A stretch of 64,000 bases of DNA from Taiwanofungus camphoratus (taxonomy: Eukaryota; Basidiomycota; Agaricomycetes; Polyporales; Taiwanofungaceae), in assembly GCA_003999685.1 (NCBI GenBank), contig CP021225.1, positions 1,054,001 to 1,118,000 on the forward strand, given 5' to 3'. Both the position numbers and the translations under genes were made by a program. The number at the start of each line of letters is the position of its first letter. Position 1 is the first letter of the stretch. Of this stretch, positions 45,945 through 56,293 are shown piece by piece. The notes beneath the pieces were generated by a model. That model made no database searches. It had not been told where the DNA came from and worked only from the letters and a program-made list of their open reading frames with translations.

Positions 45945-47911
45945 TCACGAACCCTGTCCTTTCCTCCATGATGAAAAAGACAGAATTCCAACGACCAGCA
46001 GCGCCGTGCCGGCACCCACGAGTCCCGGAATATACAGATACCATGTCCGATCATCTCCCTCGGCATCCGGACCTGTGGAACATCTCTCCATGAACGAACT
46101 TGATAATTCACTGGATTGTTTCTTTCGACGCCGACGCGACTGCGACTTGGACTTGTCTGGTTCAGGTGTACGGCGAATTTCAATGGAGGGCATCTTCAAT
46201 TGTTGACGCTCTCCACCGCCTCCATTTGCTGAACCAGGGCTTCGTCGGTCACCACCCTCTGCTCCAGACCCGGAGTCTGAGTCTGCGTCCGCCGGGAGCA
46301 GCGGCACGTCGAGCGTGGGGAGAAGAGCGCGAGCTCGTTCGAAATAGCGCCGTGCGGCCTCTCTATCGCGCCGCCATGTCTCAGCACCGCTTGCACTGCT
46401 ACTAGTGGTATACCCCACACTCCCGAAGGTGGGCGTGCGGAGGGAGGATAGACCGGTATATGCTGAGGAGAGCAATGACGTAGCAGCGCCTTCGAGATGG
46501 AGCAAGCCTGCGGCGAGAAAGAGCTGAGCGAGACCAGAACCGCCGCCGACGCGGTCGAGATAGTATGGGGGAGTGCCGGGGGTCAGTGTACTGGGATCTG
46601 GTGCGGCAGAAGTAGAAGTTGACGCGGTGGGGATCGTAGAGCTGATATTCAAGGTTATAGGAATTTCTGTGAATGCGGCAGCGTCTAAGGCAGATGAAAG
46701 GGTATCCATCGGTGGTGACGTGCTAAGGATAGGAGCAACTTGGGTGAAAGGAGACTGAACTGGGAGGTAGTGTGTGGCGAGGCGAATTGTAGCTGATGGA
46801 ACATGGGCTTGATGCCATGCTCGTCTATGGAAAGATATGAGTGCTCAACAGCGACGCTTCAGTTGTAAACTAGATCAACGTACATAAAATATTCAAATGC
46901 TTCTTCGTAAGCTTCCCGGATGTCATGCAAGTCGAGGGCGAACAAGACTAAACTCGTTGGATCCATATTATACTTGGACTCAACTGTCGGTGTTGATGAC
47001 GATGCCCATGGATATGCACTGAGCATTGATGATGAGAGGCTCTCAGGCACAGGGCCTACCACCAACGACGGCCAAATTACTGACTCCGCCTTCTCAATGT
47101 ATATCGTCAGTAACCTTCCTGAACGAGGATGTAGCGACTCTACAGAGGAGTAAGACGACGTTAGACTAAATGGTGGCGGGTTGTTAGGAGGGGATACAGG
47201 ATGTGACGCGGGAAAGCGAGGTTGTCGACGATGGCTCAGCATAGCAAAGCCAGATTGCTCATCCATGGAAGATGAAATGGGCGACGAAAGGGCTGGTGAG
47301 GAAATGGGAGGATCGTCAGCATCTGAGGCAAGACCGTTCTCAATGGACACGGCAAAGCTACTCGAGATGTCAGGATCAGATACAAAGGCAAAGGAGGACT
47401 GTGTGGACTCGGTAGACGTCGAAGACGTTGTGCGCTCGCGAGGAGAAAGTCGTGAGGCGTGTGGCTCGAGTTGCCACATGGAATTTGAAGTATCGACATT
47501 GCCATAGAGTCGGCCCTTGCAGAGGGGGCAGAGACACCTAAGCAGAATGTAACATTGACTGCATGTATACGCCTCACCTTTACTATGGACGGCTGTCCTC
47601 GCACGCCGGCTACCAGATAATTCCTTTCAATAACGACCTGATGAAGGCTTCTGTCATTATATTGAGCACAGAAAAGGCACTAGCACTTACAGCCACATCT
47701 TCCTCCAGCGTCTCGTAAGGAACAAGTAACAGGATAGTAGCCTAGAAAAGATCAGACCACGACTGTGCAGTCGCCGGACGTGCACTGACCTGGTCATGGG
47801 ACTGAACAAGTTGGAAGGAGATCAGAATCGGGTTCACAAGCCAACAAACCAACCTGATGCACTTACCTGGTGCCATGAGTAGGACTGATAATGGTCATTT
47901 ACTCTGTCCAT
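45945..47911 (-). CDS. CS-domain (p23/NudC-like fold) protein with C-terminal membrane anchor
   Basis: About 560 residues. The start at 47911 gives MDRVNDHYQSYSWHQ; a 12-nt exon adds SHDQ, then ATILLLVPYETLEEDV, VVIERNYLVAGVRGQ and GRLYGNVD, ending the CS beta-sandwich at SMWQLEP. The W-x-Q opening is the hallmark of Hsp90 co-chaperone-type CS domains (p23, Sgt1, NudC). A long Ser/Pro-rich region follows, then a helical segment around EAYEEAFEYF, an Ala-rich helical region (RRDREAARRYFERARALL), a basic patch (SRRRRKKQ), and near the end a hydrophobic helix, YIPGLVGAGTALLVVGIL, followed by a short basic tail: a likely tail anchor. Chaperone association at a membrane is inference. Six or more exons. 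Divergent from thiamine pyrophosphokinase. Confidence 0.75.
47790..47801 (-). other. 12-nt micro-exon in the CS-domain gene
   Basis: TCCCATGACCAG (- strand) lies between an acceptor ending TTGTTCAG and a donor GTCAGT. It adds Ser-His-Asp-Gln in frame right after the conserved WHQ. Both flanking introns are phase 0 (about 65 and 48 nt), so skipping it would keep the frame; inclusion is favoured by the beta-strand pattern of CS domains. Confidence 0.6.
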
Positions 47912-48050
47912 GGTGGCACATCTCCTAGGGGTGTTAGAGCGCCGTTAGTAGAGGATCACAATACCGCCTCACGCGTCCGTATACGTACAGTGTCACGTGC
48001 CTGCTTCACGCGGGTCGACGCGCGACTCGCTTGAGCTTGGGCGAGTCACT
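47912..48050. promoter_or_regulatory. 139-bp bidirectional promoter, CS protein / thiamine pyrophosphokinase
   Basis: Divergent ATGs lie 139 bp apart. The gap holds an ACGCGT at 47971-47976 and a CACGTG at 47994-47999. No TATA box is seen. I find no THI-box-like riboswitch sequence here. Confidence 0.5.
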
Positions 48051-49168
48051 ATGACGAAGACAATCGGCTGGTCACTTCCCTTCCTCGACCCATCATTCAC
48101 CCCAGTACCCGGGCACCCGTCGTACGCACTTATTATCCTTAACCAGCCATTCTCCTTTCCTCTTGTCCACCGGCTCTGGGATGCTTGTATATGGCGCTGC
48201 TGTGCCGATGGAGGTGCTAACCGTCTCCACGACACTCTCAACAGCCGCTTACAATCCGAGCAAGACCGGGATCTGCGAAGCTTGTGAGTCCAGTGTGCGT
48301 TGATTTGGTGATCTTATGCTATGTTGCGTACTAATGTAGTTCTTCGCTAAGATATATTCCTGATTTAATCAAGGGAGATCTCGACTCCTTGCGGGATGAC
48401 GTACGAGAGTTTTATGCTGCGCTAGTAAGCTTGTAAATTTCTATCATTGCACCGTAAACATTGAAGCCTTTTTTTGCAATGTAGAATGTCCCGATCACCC
48501 GCGACTCTGACCAATACGCAACCGATCTCATGAAATGCATCCATGCTCTCGTAGAGAAGGAGAAGGCTGACAGAGTTGGTGTACGTCTGCTGCTCTCCTT
48601 CCATTACTTTTCAACCGCCGGCTCACCTGTCCGATATCACTGCATCAGCAATATGACCTCGTCATCCTTGGCGGGCTCTCCGGGCGGCTAGATCAGACTG
48701 TCCACACACTCTCATTCGTTCATAAACTTCGCAAAACCCGTAAGCGGACTTTCGCTATCACCGACGACAACATCGCATGGGTTCTTGACGAGGTATCCAG
48801 CGGTTCCATATTATTCAGGCCATGTCAGAAGTTGTTCGATTCTCGGCTGACGTGTTTCGTAAAACCTTCAGGGTGAGCACCGCATATCCGTCAATCATGG
48901 CGTTCTCGGTCCGACCTGTGGGCTTCTTCCTGTGGGCGTGGACTCTGCTATCATTTCGACAACAGGGTTGCGGTGGAACCTTAGTGCGTCGGACCTTTTG
49001 CTCATCACCGAACCCGTATCGAGAAATCATCCCCAACGCACAGGTGACTCAGTGACATCATTCGACGGCTTAGTCTCGACTTCGAATCACCTTGTCCCCG
49101 AGGAGAATACCGTCTGCATCAAGACGACTAAGCCCATATGGTGGTCGATCGAGCTGAGAGCATTATAA
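48051..49168 (+). CDS. Thiamine pyrophosphokinase (Thi80-like)
   Basis: Transfers pyrophosphate from ATP to thiamine to make the cofactor thiamine diphosphate; cytosolic, about 260 residues. Family motifs appear in order: CADGGANRLHD, IKGDLDSLRDDVREFY, RDSDQYATDLMKC, VILGGLSGRLDQTVHTL, then the C-terminal beta-domain with LGPTCGLLPVGV and TTGLRWNLS. Acidic residues of GDLDS and D-Q-x-x-TD are the expected metal/substrate ligands. Six exons; all joins keep frame and restore the motifs. The ATG at 48051 is the first in frame at a sensible distance from the motif region. Nothing odd in length or residues. Confidence 0.93.
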
Positions 49169-49440
49169 GTGTCACGTATTCCAATTCCTTTCCGCTGTCG
49201 TGAGACTCATTACAGCAATATGAGTCGCGCATAGGAGCGGGTTGTATTTCTGGAAAACTTGAACACGGGTGGAAATGATAACGGTATGGACTAGGGGGTA
49301 CACCGTACAGGAATGTAGTTTCCGGCTTTCTGCCACGACGTACTATATAGTAAGTAGTTAGTGTTGTTCCGTCATGTACACTACACGCGCTAGCTATAGC
49401 TCGCCACTTTCCTCAATAAACCGTTCTATCAAGAACAGTC

Positions 49441-49770
49441 ATGACGTCGGGCTATACCCCGGAAATCACTGTCCTCTACTTTGCCGCCGCCTCTACAGCG
49501 ACTGGTCTCACCGTGGAACGCATTCCCCTTCCCGTGCCTTCCACTTCCGACTCAACCGAAATATCGCTGACGAGCGCCAGTAAACGCACCGGATTTCCTC
49601 TTTCCGCCCTATCGTCGCTTCTCGCCGCGCGCCATCCGCATACCACCCTTGAGACAATCATATCACAAAGTAGCTGGGCTGTTGACGAGGAGATGGTAGA
49701 TGACCCGAACGCGGTATTTCTTCGAGGGGGAGAAGAGGTCGCCATTATTTGTCCAGTCTCTGGAGGTTGA
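49441..49770 (+). CDS. Molybdopterin synthase small subunit (MoaD/MOCS2A-like)
   Basis: Intronless 109-residue ubiquitin-fold sulfur carrier of molybdenum-cofactor synthesis. The C-terminus AIICPVSGG ends in the double glycine that is activated as a thiocarboxylate; the preceding FLRGGEEVAIICPVSGG matches the MoaD pattern. The N-terminal strand EITVLYFAAASTATG is also typical. It carries a central Ser/Thr-rich insert compared with bacterial MoaD (about 80 residues). It would pair with a MOCS2B large subunit elsewhere in the genome. The start MTSGYTPE is the first ATG of the frame. No overlapping large-subunit frame is seen, unlike the animal bicistronic MOCS2 locus. Confidence 0.85.
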   Translation: MTSGYTPEITVLYFAAASTATGLTVERIPLPVPSTSDSTEISLTSASKRTGFPLSALSSLLAARHPHTTLETIISQSSWAVDEEMVDDPNAVFLRGGEEVAIICPVSGG

Positions 49771-50236
49771 AAGATGTGAGACAGACTTTGATGCCGAGCG
49801 GCGAATTCCTCTCAGCTGACTACGATCCTGGGAGGCGATTGCTAGGCAGGTACTACTGTCCAACTTGTCTGATGGCAAGGCAGAATCCGAGTGTTGGGGG
49901 TGTCTACAGCATCACACTATCAATGGACGGATCGCTGTACGTGCAACCGTGCTTTGATTAAGAGGCGCCGTATTCAAACGTGCCTCTGTTCTTATCGTCA
50001 CTGGAACTCAAAGCTTGTATCATACCACCGGTCACTAGTCGGAGATGTTGAGTTTTCATGCCGCCTAGACAACTTTAGCACAGGGACAAGAACGCGTATG
50101 AACGTGCATGCATGGTATTGCACGCCTCTTTTCTTGGCTTTTTACCTTGGCTTTCTCGGCCTCAAAAAATGTATATGAAGAATTGCGGCCCTATTGTCCC
50201 GCCACCCTCCTTCTCCATACTCGAGGAGATGCAAAG

Positions 50237-51357
50237 ATGCTGTCGCTAGCAGAATTTGTGGTCTGGATTGTTGGCGTTGCTGTGCTAGTGTTCTGTTATT
50301 TTCCGACGAGTAGCCGTCCTCGCTATTGCCAGACTGACACGGAGTGCGCCGACGTACACACTAACTCTCCTGCAAGACCAGTGAGGGCAAAGCGAAGTGC
50401 ATTCAAGGCTACTCGCTTAACGGCCTATACGTTCCTCATTGTAGAGACCGATGACATTTATTCAGAACATCCGTTCATTTACGCAAAGCTCATTCCCGCT
50501 GCAAATACTATCCTCCTTCTGGACACAGGCTGTGGAGGAGTCTCCAATGACTCCAATATAGAGGTGACGAGTCTACGGGAGTTCATAGAGACCGTGGGCG
50601 TTGAAGACAACGACGGGAGAGCACTGAATGAGGGTGGAAAGATGAGATATATTGTCGTACTGAGCCATTGCCACTACGATCACATCTGTACGTGCGCCGC
50701 GTAGAATACAGGGTCTATTGCTTACAGTCGTCAAACGACATTACAGTGGGAGTGGAGCAGTTTGCCCACGATTCACCGATCCTTGAGTCCGCTCACTCGC
50801 CAACCTTCGTATCCCGCTTCAACCTACCCGCTCACTCCCTATGCCAAAGCCTCAGTGTCCGCACTCCCTCCTTCACGCCTACTCTCGTGCCCCACTTCCA
50901 CCGAATTGTCTCCATCTCTGGCGTCTCTCTCGGGGTGACACTGCTACACACACCCGGACATACGCCTGACGAGCTGGCGCTTTGGGATGAAGAGGAATTG
51001 ATGCTGTATGTGGGCGACACCCTATACGAGTGGGAGCACATCGTATTTCCCAACGAGGGCAGCATTGTAACGTGGCTCACGACCATTGACCAGCTGGTAG
51101 CCTTTGTGCTGTCATCGCGCTCGCCTTACGAGGTGACAATCAATAGCGGGCATCGAACAGCTCTAAGACCGGCCCTTGATGTGCTGCGAACAGCGAAGCA
51201 GTTCATGCTGGATGTTCTAATAGGGAAGGAGAAGGTCCGAAGTCGTGCGAAGAAGAGGGGCCTCGATTACGTTGAGTACGTGCAGAAAGGTAGGCGCTAT
51301 AGCCTCATATGTCCGGAGCGTTTGATACAGGAGGCGAGAGAAAGGGCAAGGTTGTGA
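50237..51357 (+). CDS. Metallo-beta-lactamase-fold hydrolase with N-terminal membrane helix
   Basis: Two exons joined by an intron of about 70 nt. The N-terminus MLSLAEFVVWIVGVAVLVFC is a signal-anchor or signal peptide. The metal-binding motif SHCHYDHILGVEQF (HxHxDH) is created across the splice. Further ligands: HTPGHTPDE (His), YVGDTLYEW (Asp) and, near the end, NSGHRTA (His). The complete set suggests an active binuclear-metal hydrolase; the substrate is unknown (thioester, lactone or similar). An in-frame ATG at 50108 would add 43 residues ahead of the helix; I prefer 50237 because it places the hydrophobic segment at the N-terminus. The 3' end converges with the CCDC174-like gene, 77 bp away. 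Confidence 0.8.
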
Positions 51358-51434
51358 CTTTGTTGCTATTGTAGGCCTAGTGAATCTAATTGTAGGAGTG
51401 TTTGAACGCAATTGAGATTTCACACGTACCAACG

Positions 51435-52902
51435 TCACGATCTTGCACCCCTAAGCACATCTTGCTCGAGCTGGGCCAGGAAGGCATCAGCAGCATCAAT
51501 TGGGGTCTGACCTGCCGGCGTTTTTTTCTTGCCTTTCCCATCCTGAGAATGAGCCTCAAGGGAGGCGAAGGGATCATCCAAGGCTAGTCCCGCTTGCTTG
51601 GGAAGGGATACTGTCTGAGCGTGTCCGAAATCTACTCCGCTTGTCAGTGCAGCTGTTTCTATACCTGTCACTTTCCTCCTCTTAGCATCGAGCATTTTGC
51701 GCCTCTCCTCGAGCTCTCTCTTCCTCTTCTCCATTGCCCGGCTCCTCACTGCCCCAGGTGCGTCCTCTCTAGGTGCCCGCATCCCCTCCATCTCCCCGGG
51801 CCGCACATCCGTCGCGCCCAGTTCTTCTCTCGTCTTTTCTGTCTCCTCTCTCGCACGCCGCATCTCCTCCATCTGCTGTTTGCGCGTCTCCTCATCTCCA
51901 GAGAACTGGTAGAAGCCTGCGCCTTTGGCGCGCACCTCACGTGATGCATCATAGTGGATATTCAGCGGATTGTTCTCTTCGGAGAATTCTTGTTCGATAG
52001 CGGCAACGCGTTCCTCGGAGGGCTCATAGACAGGAAAGTGGTTCACGGGATTGTCTACAGAGAAACGTCAATGAAACGTCAATGAACAGTCCGGTTCTAA
52101 TGCTGAAGCTGCTCACAGATTACAAATGGACTAGAATGATGGTTCAATGAGAGCGAACAGTTATTGAGATGGTAATAGTACGCACTCGATGTCGTCTGGT
52201 TCTACATTTGAAGTAGACGGCGCGAGATGTCGCGGGATTTCTGAGCGGCGAGTAGTGCGCATCCGACCGAACTCATCTTTGTATTCAACAATCGGATCAT
52301 TCTTGTTATATAAGTCAAAAAGGGCAATTGGATGAGAATAGAGAACCATACATCAACTTCAGTGGAGAGTTTTGGCACTGTCAAGGATTCGTCAACATCG
52401 TCACTATCAGATTCATATGAATCGATAGGCTTCTGCTCGAACTGAGATGGTGCTTTACAACTTAATCAAATTATAGGTGACGGAGGGATTACTCACATCA
52501 ACTAACAGTGAATCATATTGCTTCTCACTTAAGCCTCCGCTCTTCCCTTTGCGCAGTTTCTCGTATACTTGCGCCTTCCGTTCCAGAATTGCACGAGCAG
52601 AATCTAAGGTAGGTTTACTAATCTCGTCTAGCTCGATATCAAGAGCCGCGCGAGCTTTGACACCTGCATTTTGCCTCATCCATATTGTCGGTTTCTGACA
52701 AACCTCGATGAATCTTCCATGTAGGCAGAAAGCACACCTAACATACCTTGTCAGGTCTCTTCACGCCACCGACCAAGGCCTTAGCCTTGCCGGCTGCCTT
52801 GCTCTGTGCAAACTCTTCCTCTTGTTTTGCGAGTTCCGCTTTCAAGTCAAAGAAGGAACTCGCACTGACTCCGGCTGTCTTCGCCTTATTCGAAGGTGCC
52901 AT
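51435..52902 (-). CDS. CCDC174-like coiled-coil protein
   Basis: About 380 residues, nuclear and RNA-metabolism linked in animals (CCDC174 associates with the exon-junction complex). The start at 52902 (MAPSNKAKTAGVSASSFFDL) leads into a Lys/Glu-rich helix with KAELAKQEEEFAQ. Next is the signature region RAILERKAQVYEKLRKGKSG with LSEKQYDSLLVD. The family hallmark VEYKDEFGRMRTTRRSEIP follows. The distal part has the highly charged coiled coil RKQQMEEMRRAREETEKTRE, a second basic coil (KRKRELEERRKMLDAKRRK), and a C-terminus of DAFLAQLEQDVLRGARS. About six exons. Convergent with the lactamase-fold gene. The fungal function is inferred from the family only. Confidence 0.82.
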
Positions 52903-53513
52903 GAAGGTCAAGAGTACACTTGGTTAAGGTCCGAGGCAAGTCTACGCTGTGAGCACTGAGCACGAATGTGCAAACGCACGTGCTCGCAGAGGCCTTTGGT
53001 CAACAAAGCCAAACAACGCGTACTACTCCTGCAATAATTAGAGTCGAGCACCGTGTTGCAGGGCTGTCTAACGCATAACTCTACATCAACGCGTAGATGT
53101 AATGAAAAAATACTCAGGACAAAAATATCAGAAAAATGCTCCTGTCTACTTTTATGCCTAAGGGTTGGCCACAGACACCGTGCTACATCATTGCTAGCAG
53201 TCACCATAACACGCTATCTTCCGAAGATCAAAATTGATCCGTCTAACGATCACCAAAATTAAAAAATGCGAAGCGATGATAGATCATGGGCCATGATCAA
53301 ACAATTCACTTGTACGATCGATACAAGTCCGAACCGATTAGTAGTACAACATGAGGCACGATCGATGAGTCTGGATGGAAAGGTGAATCTGCTACGATCG
53401 CTCGGAGGTATTAATTCCACTATGCAAGGAATGGGGTATCTAAGCCCCAGTGACTACCTGTGGCTACACCATCCAAGGCGAATTGTCAGAATTAAGCTTG
53501 CTGCGAGCCTTGT
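52903..53513. other. CCDC174 promoter / Sds22 3' flank with palindromes
   Basis: No gene. The right half is unusual: eight GATC tetramers within 174 bp (53226-53399) and two perfect palindromes. One is GATCATGG-G-CCATGATC (53282-53298); the other is ACTTGTA and TACAAGT around CGATCGA (53308-53328). A GATCAA-AA-TTGATC inverted repeat lies at 53226-53239. The open frame at 53266-53517 is not convincing as a gene. Confidence 0.6.
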
Positions 53514-55200
53514 CTAACCCTGTTTCACGAAGCTGTATGAAGGTCAGCAAGCTTATAGCGGGGCTTCTTTAGTAGTAATGGAGTGACGTACGTCGCGTCC
53601 AGCTGCTTTATTTGTGGCAGCGCTAAAATGACCTTTCTTCGATAATTCGCACCTTCGTCCTTTTGGACCGGGTTGCCTTCTAGGTAGATAGTCTCGAGAC
53701 AAGATATGTGTTTCAGTTGTGGCTCAAGATCTCGGAGAGTAGTAATTGTATTGTCATTGATCTAATCGTAACATGAGTTCGACGTCACACTTCGGTAACC
53801 CAGTCAGCGTACCCATAATTCCTCTAGAGAGGATAGATGAGATATATTCTCGAGAAGGGGGACAAAGTTGTTGCCTATGTCGAGCGTACGGAGCTTGTGC
53901 TAAATCGGATTGTCGCTAAGCAGCTAATCACAACGATACGTGATTTCCTCGAACAAACTCACATTATGCTCAAGCCCCTCTAAGCGTTCAATACCATTGT
54001 GACTCAGGTATAGTTCTTCCAAGTTCTTTAGGCTATCCAAGCCTTCTAACTTGGTGATGCGATTCGACTGGATAGACAAGATCTTGAGACATTGCAGACT
54101 ACCTAAATTCTAATTCATTTTCTTCAGAACTAGGACTATGTGCTAAGTAAAGAGCGCATACCTCGAGTCTAGTGATTTTGTTCTTGCCTAGCCACAACTC
54201 TTCGAGATTGACAAGAGCATCTAAATTCTCAATTTTCTGACGTAGTAGGGAGCCGTTACGCGTGAGTCATCACCAATAGTCTAGTATTAAACCTTACCCG
54301 GAGCCTATTACCACCCAGTTCGAGGCTCCTCAAAGTAGCTCCAACGCCATTAAAACCGGAGATATGTGAAATCTTGTTTTGGACAAAGAAGACTGTTTTC
54401 AGAGATCGTAGACAAGCAAGCGTGTCTGGTACGCGTTTTAAAAGATTGAATGAGAGATCCAATACGCTAGGCGAGATACCGAAGACTGATCAAATCTCGC
54501 ATTCCTCGGAAACACAAGACGACTACTCACGAGATTTTGCTAAGTGGGTTTAACGCATCACCCACTGTCTTGACTTTGTTGTCGTAGAGGTCCAGCTCCT
54601 CCAAATTCTCGAGAGTGCCCAAAACATCCGGGTCTAGAAAGGATATGTAATTCTGACGAAGGCAAAGCTTCCTGAGATGTGCGGCAAATCGAGGTAACCC
54701 CAGGTTCGAGATAGAGTTGAGACGCGAGTGAATAAGTTCAATTTCCTGCGCAGCATGTCATGGAGATAAAGCCCATGATGTACAAAAGGTTTGATTGTAC
54801 CTCTGTTTCGTCTGGCCAATCCTCAAGAATCTGAGCATCGTCTACATTTGCTTCCTCTTCATCCTCGTCCTCTTGTCCGCTCGAGTCACCATCTGCTCCT
54901 GAAGGAGCTGCGATTGTTGCCACACGCACCGCCTTTTCTCTTCAATTCATCAAGTACAATGATACCCGGCGACTGGATAATGAGAGGAACGGACGTACTC
55001 ATGTACTATTTCCGAGGCAGCTGGCACCTCATCCGCGGGGGAGATTGTAGCCACTCGGGCAGTTGTTTCTCTGTCATTGTACAAGAATGAATTCACGCGA
55101 TAAGGCTTATGACACAACAATCATACTGTTGCACAATTCCACTGTCAACAGACACGTTCACCGCGGATGAAGTCAAATCATTAGAAGTTGGAATAGTCAT
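53514..55200 (-). CDS. Sds22-like protein phosphatase 1 regulatory subunit (leucine-rich repeats)
   Basis: About 390 residues with eleven or so 22-residue SDS22-type leucine-rich repeats that cradle the PP1 catalytic subunit in the nucleus and cytoplasm. After a short N-terminus from MTIPTSNDLTSS (55200) and an acidic patch (GQEDEDEEEANVDD) come repeats such as LCLRQNYISFLDPDVL, LEELDLYDNKVKTV, LKTVFFVQNKISHISGF, LRSLELGGNRLRKIENL, LEELWLGKNKITRLENL, LKILSIQSNRITKLEGL and LEELYLSHNGIERLEGL. A cap with YLEGNPVQKDEGANYRRKV follows. The last exon ends LDATFVKQG, matching the family's conserved end. Roughly ten introns, many at repeat boundaries. Confidence 0.92.
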
Positions 55201-56293
55201 TGCGAACACGGACAAGGTAAAATAAAGCCGACACAGCTACAAGACAAGATAGTTCGAGTCAAGAGGTGATAAGCGCCCGACATTCAAGCGCTTACTATGT
55301 ATATAAATCCCCCATGGAAGCAGTTTTCTCTCCCAAGTGCCAGTTTGTATTAAATGAGTCAATTCAACGTGTCCTATCTCCTTCGCAGCGAGAGGGTACC
55401 TACCATCCGCCCTCGTCTGCGGTGAGAAGGAAAAGGGAATGTGCAGGGAGAAGATATGAGCTAAATAAAGTTGGCGGAAGGCCTGCGTCAGCCAGGACCG
55501 GCGCAAGTAGATAGCCGCCGGGTGAGGGGGAACCTAGCAGCGTGGTGACTTTGCTCACGTAGCGGCCACAGAGTGGGTTGTGTACCCGCAATCGATACTA
55601 CCAACTGAATACGGATTTATGGGCTACCCCTTACATGTCATGTAAATTGAAAGGAAAAAAAAACCGTGAAATGAGGCTGTGATCGCTGCCCGAGTGGCAC
55701 TGCTGGAGAGGAAGGGGGAATTAGGAGACTGTCTACGTTGCGAGTGCTAAAAAAGGGTCCACGACAGTGCGGGCAATGAGAGAGAGCGACAAAAGCGAAT
55801 GCACGCTGGCGAGTGGCATCTTCCAGCCTCTCACAGCTGCGCGAGAGTTCGGCCCTGGCACAAACTCCTTCAGAAGCACAACTAATCAGGGTTATTAGTT
55901 CCATAAGATAAGCCCTTATATAAATATAATAATTCACCGGCGGCATCATCTTCTGGCTGAAATCCCTCAGTGCCGTGAACCATCGGGAAACTTACGTACA
56001 GATTGTCGCGCTAGATTTCGATCTTACGGGTGTGAGAGATTGCTCTGGGGTCAACATCTATCACACGATTCATAATACAGTACAGGAAAAGGCTCAGGGA
56101 TACTAAAATTCCCTACGCTTCATCGATATGCACAACGAGGGCTGAAACACGAGGAATAAATATCTTCAAAGGGGAAGGCTCGAAGCTCGACGAAACGTAA
56201 GGAATAAAGCCTTCACCAAGGTCCGCACAACCAGATACAGACTGACCATTGCGGATACGGCCAAAGGAAAGGAGAGACCGGCATGCATAATTT
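55201..56293. other. Sds22 promoter and wc-2 3' flank
   Basis: Both flanking genes are on the - strand, so this holds the Sds22 promoter near 55201 and the wc-2 3' untranslated region on the right. A perfect short palindrome TTACATG-T-CATGTAA lies at 55631-55645, and a TATATAAATA stretch at about 55916. The open frame at 55638-55949 (-), containing HCPHCRGPFF, resembles no known gene. Confidence 0.45.

Noticed and set aside
55638-55949. Frame containing HCPHCRGPFF, possible zinc-binding protein
   Set aside because: A single Cys-His cluster with no matching second half, in the expected 3' flank of wc-2.
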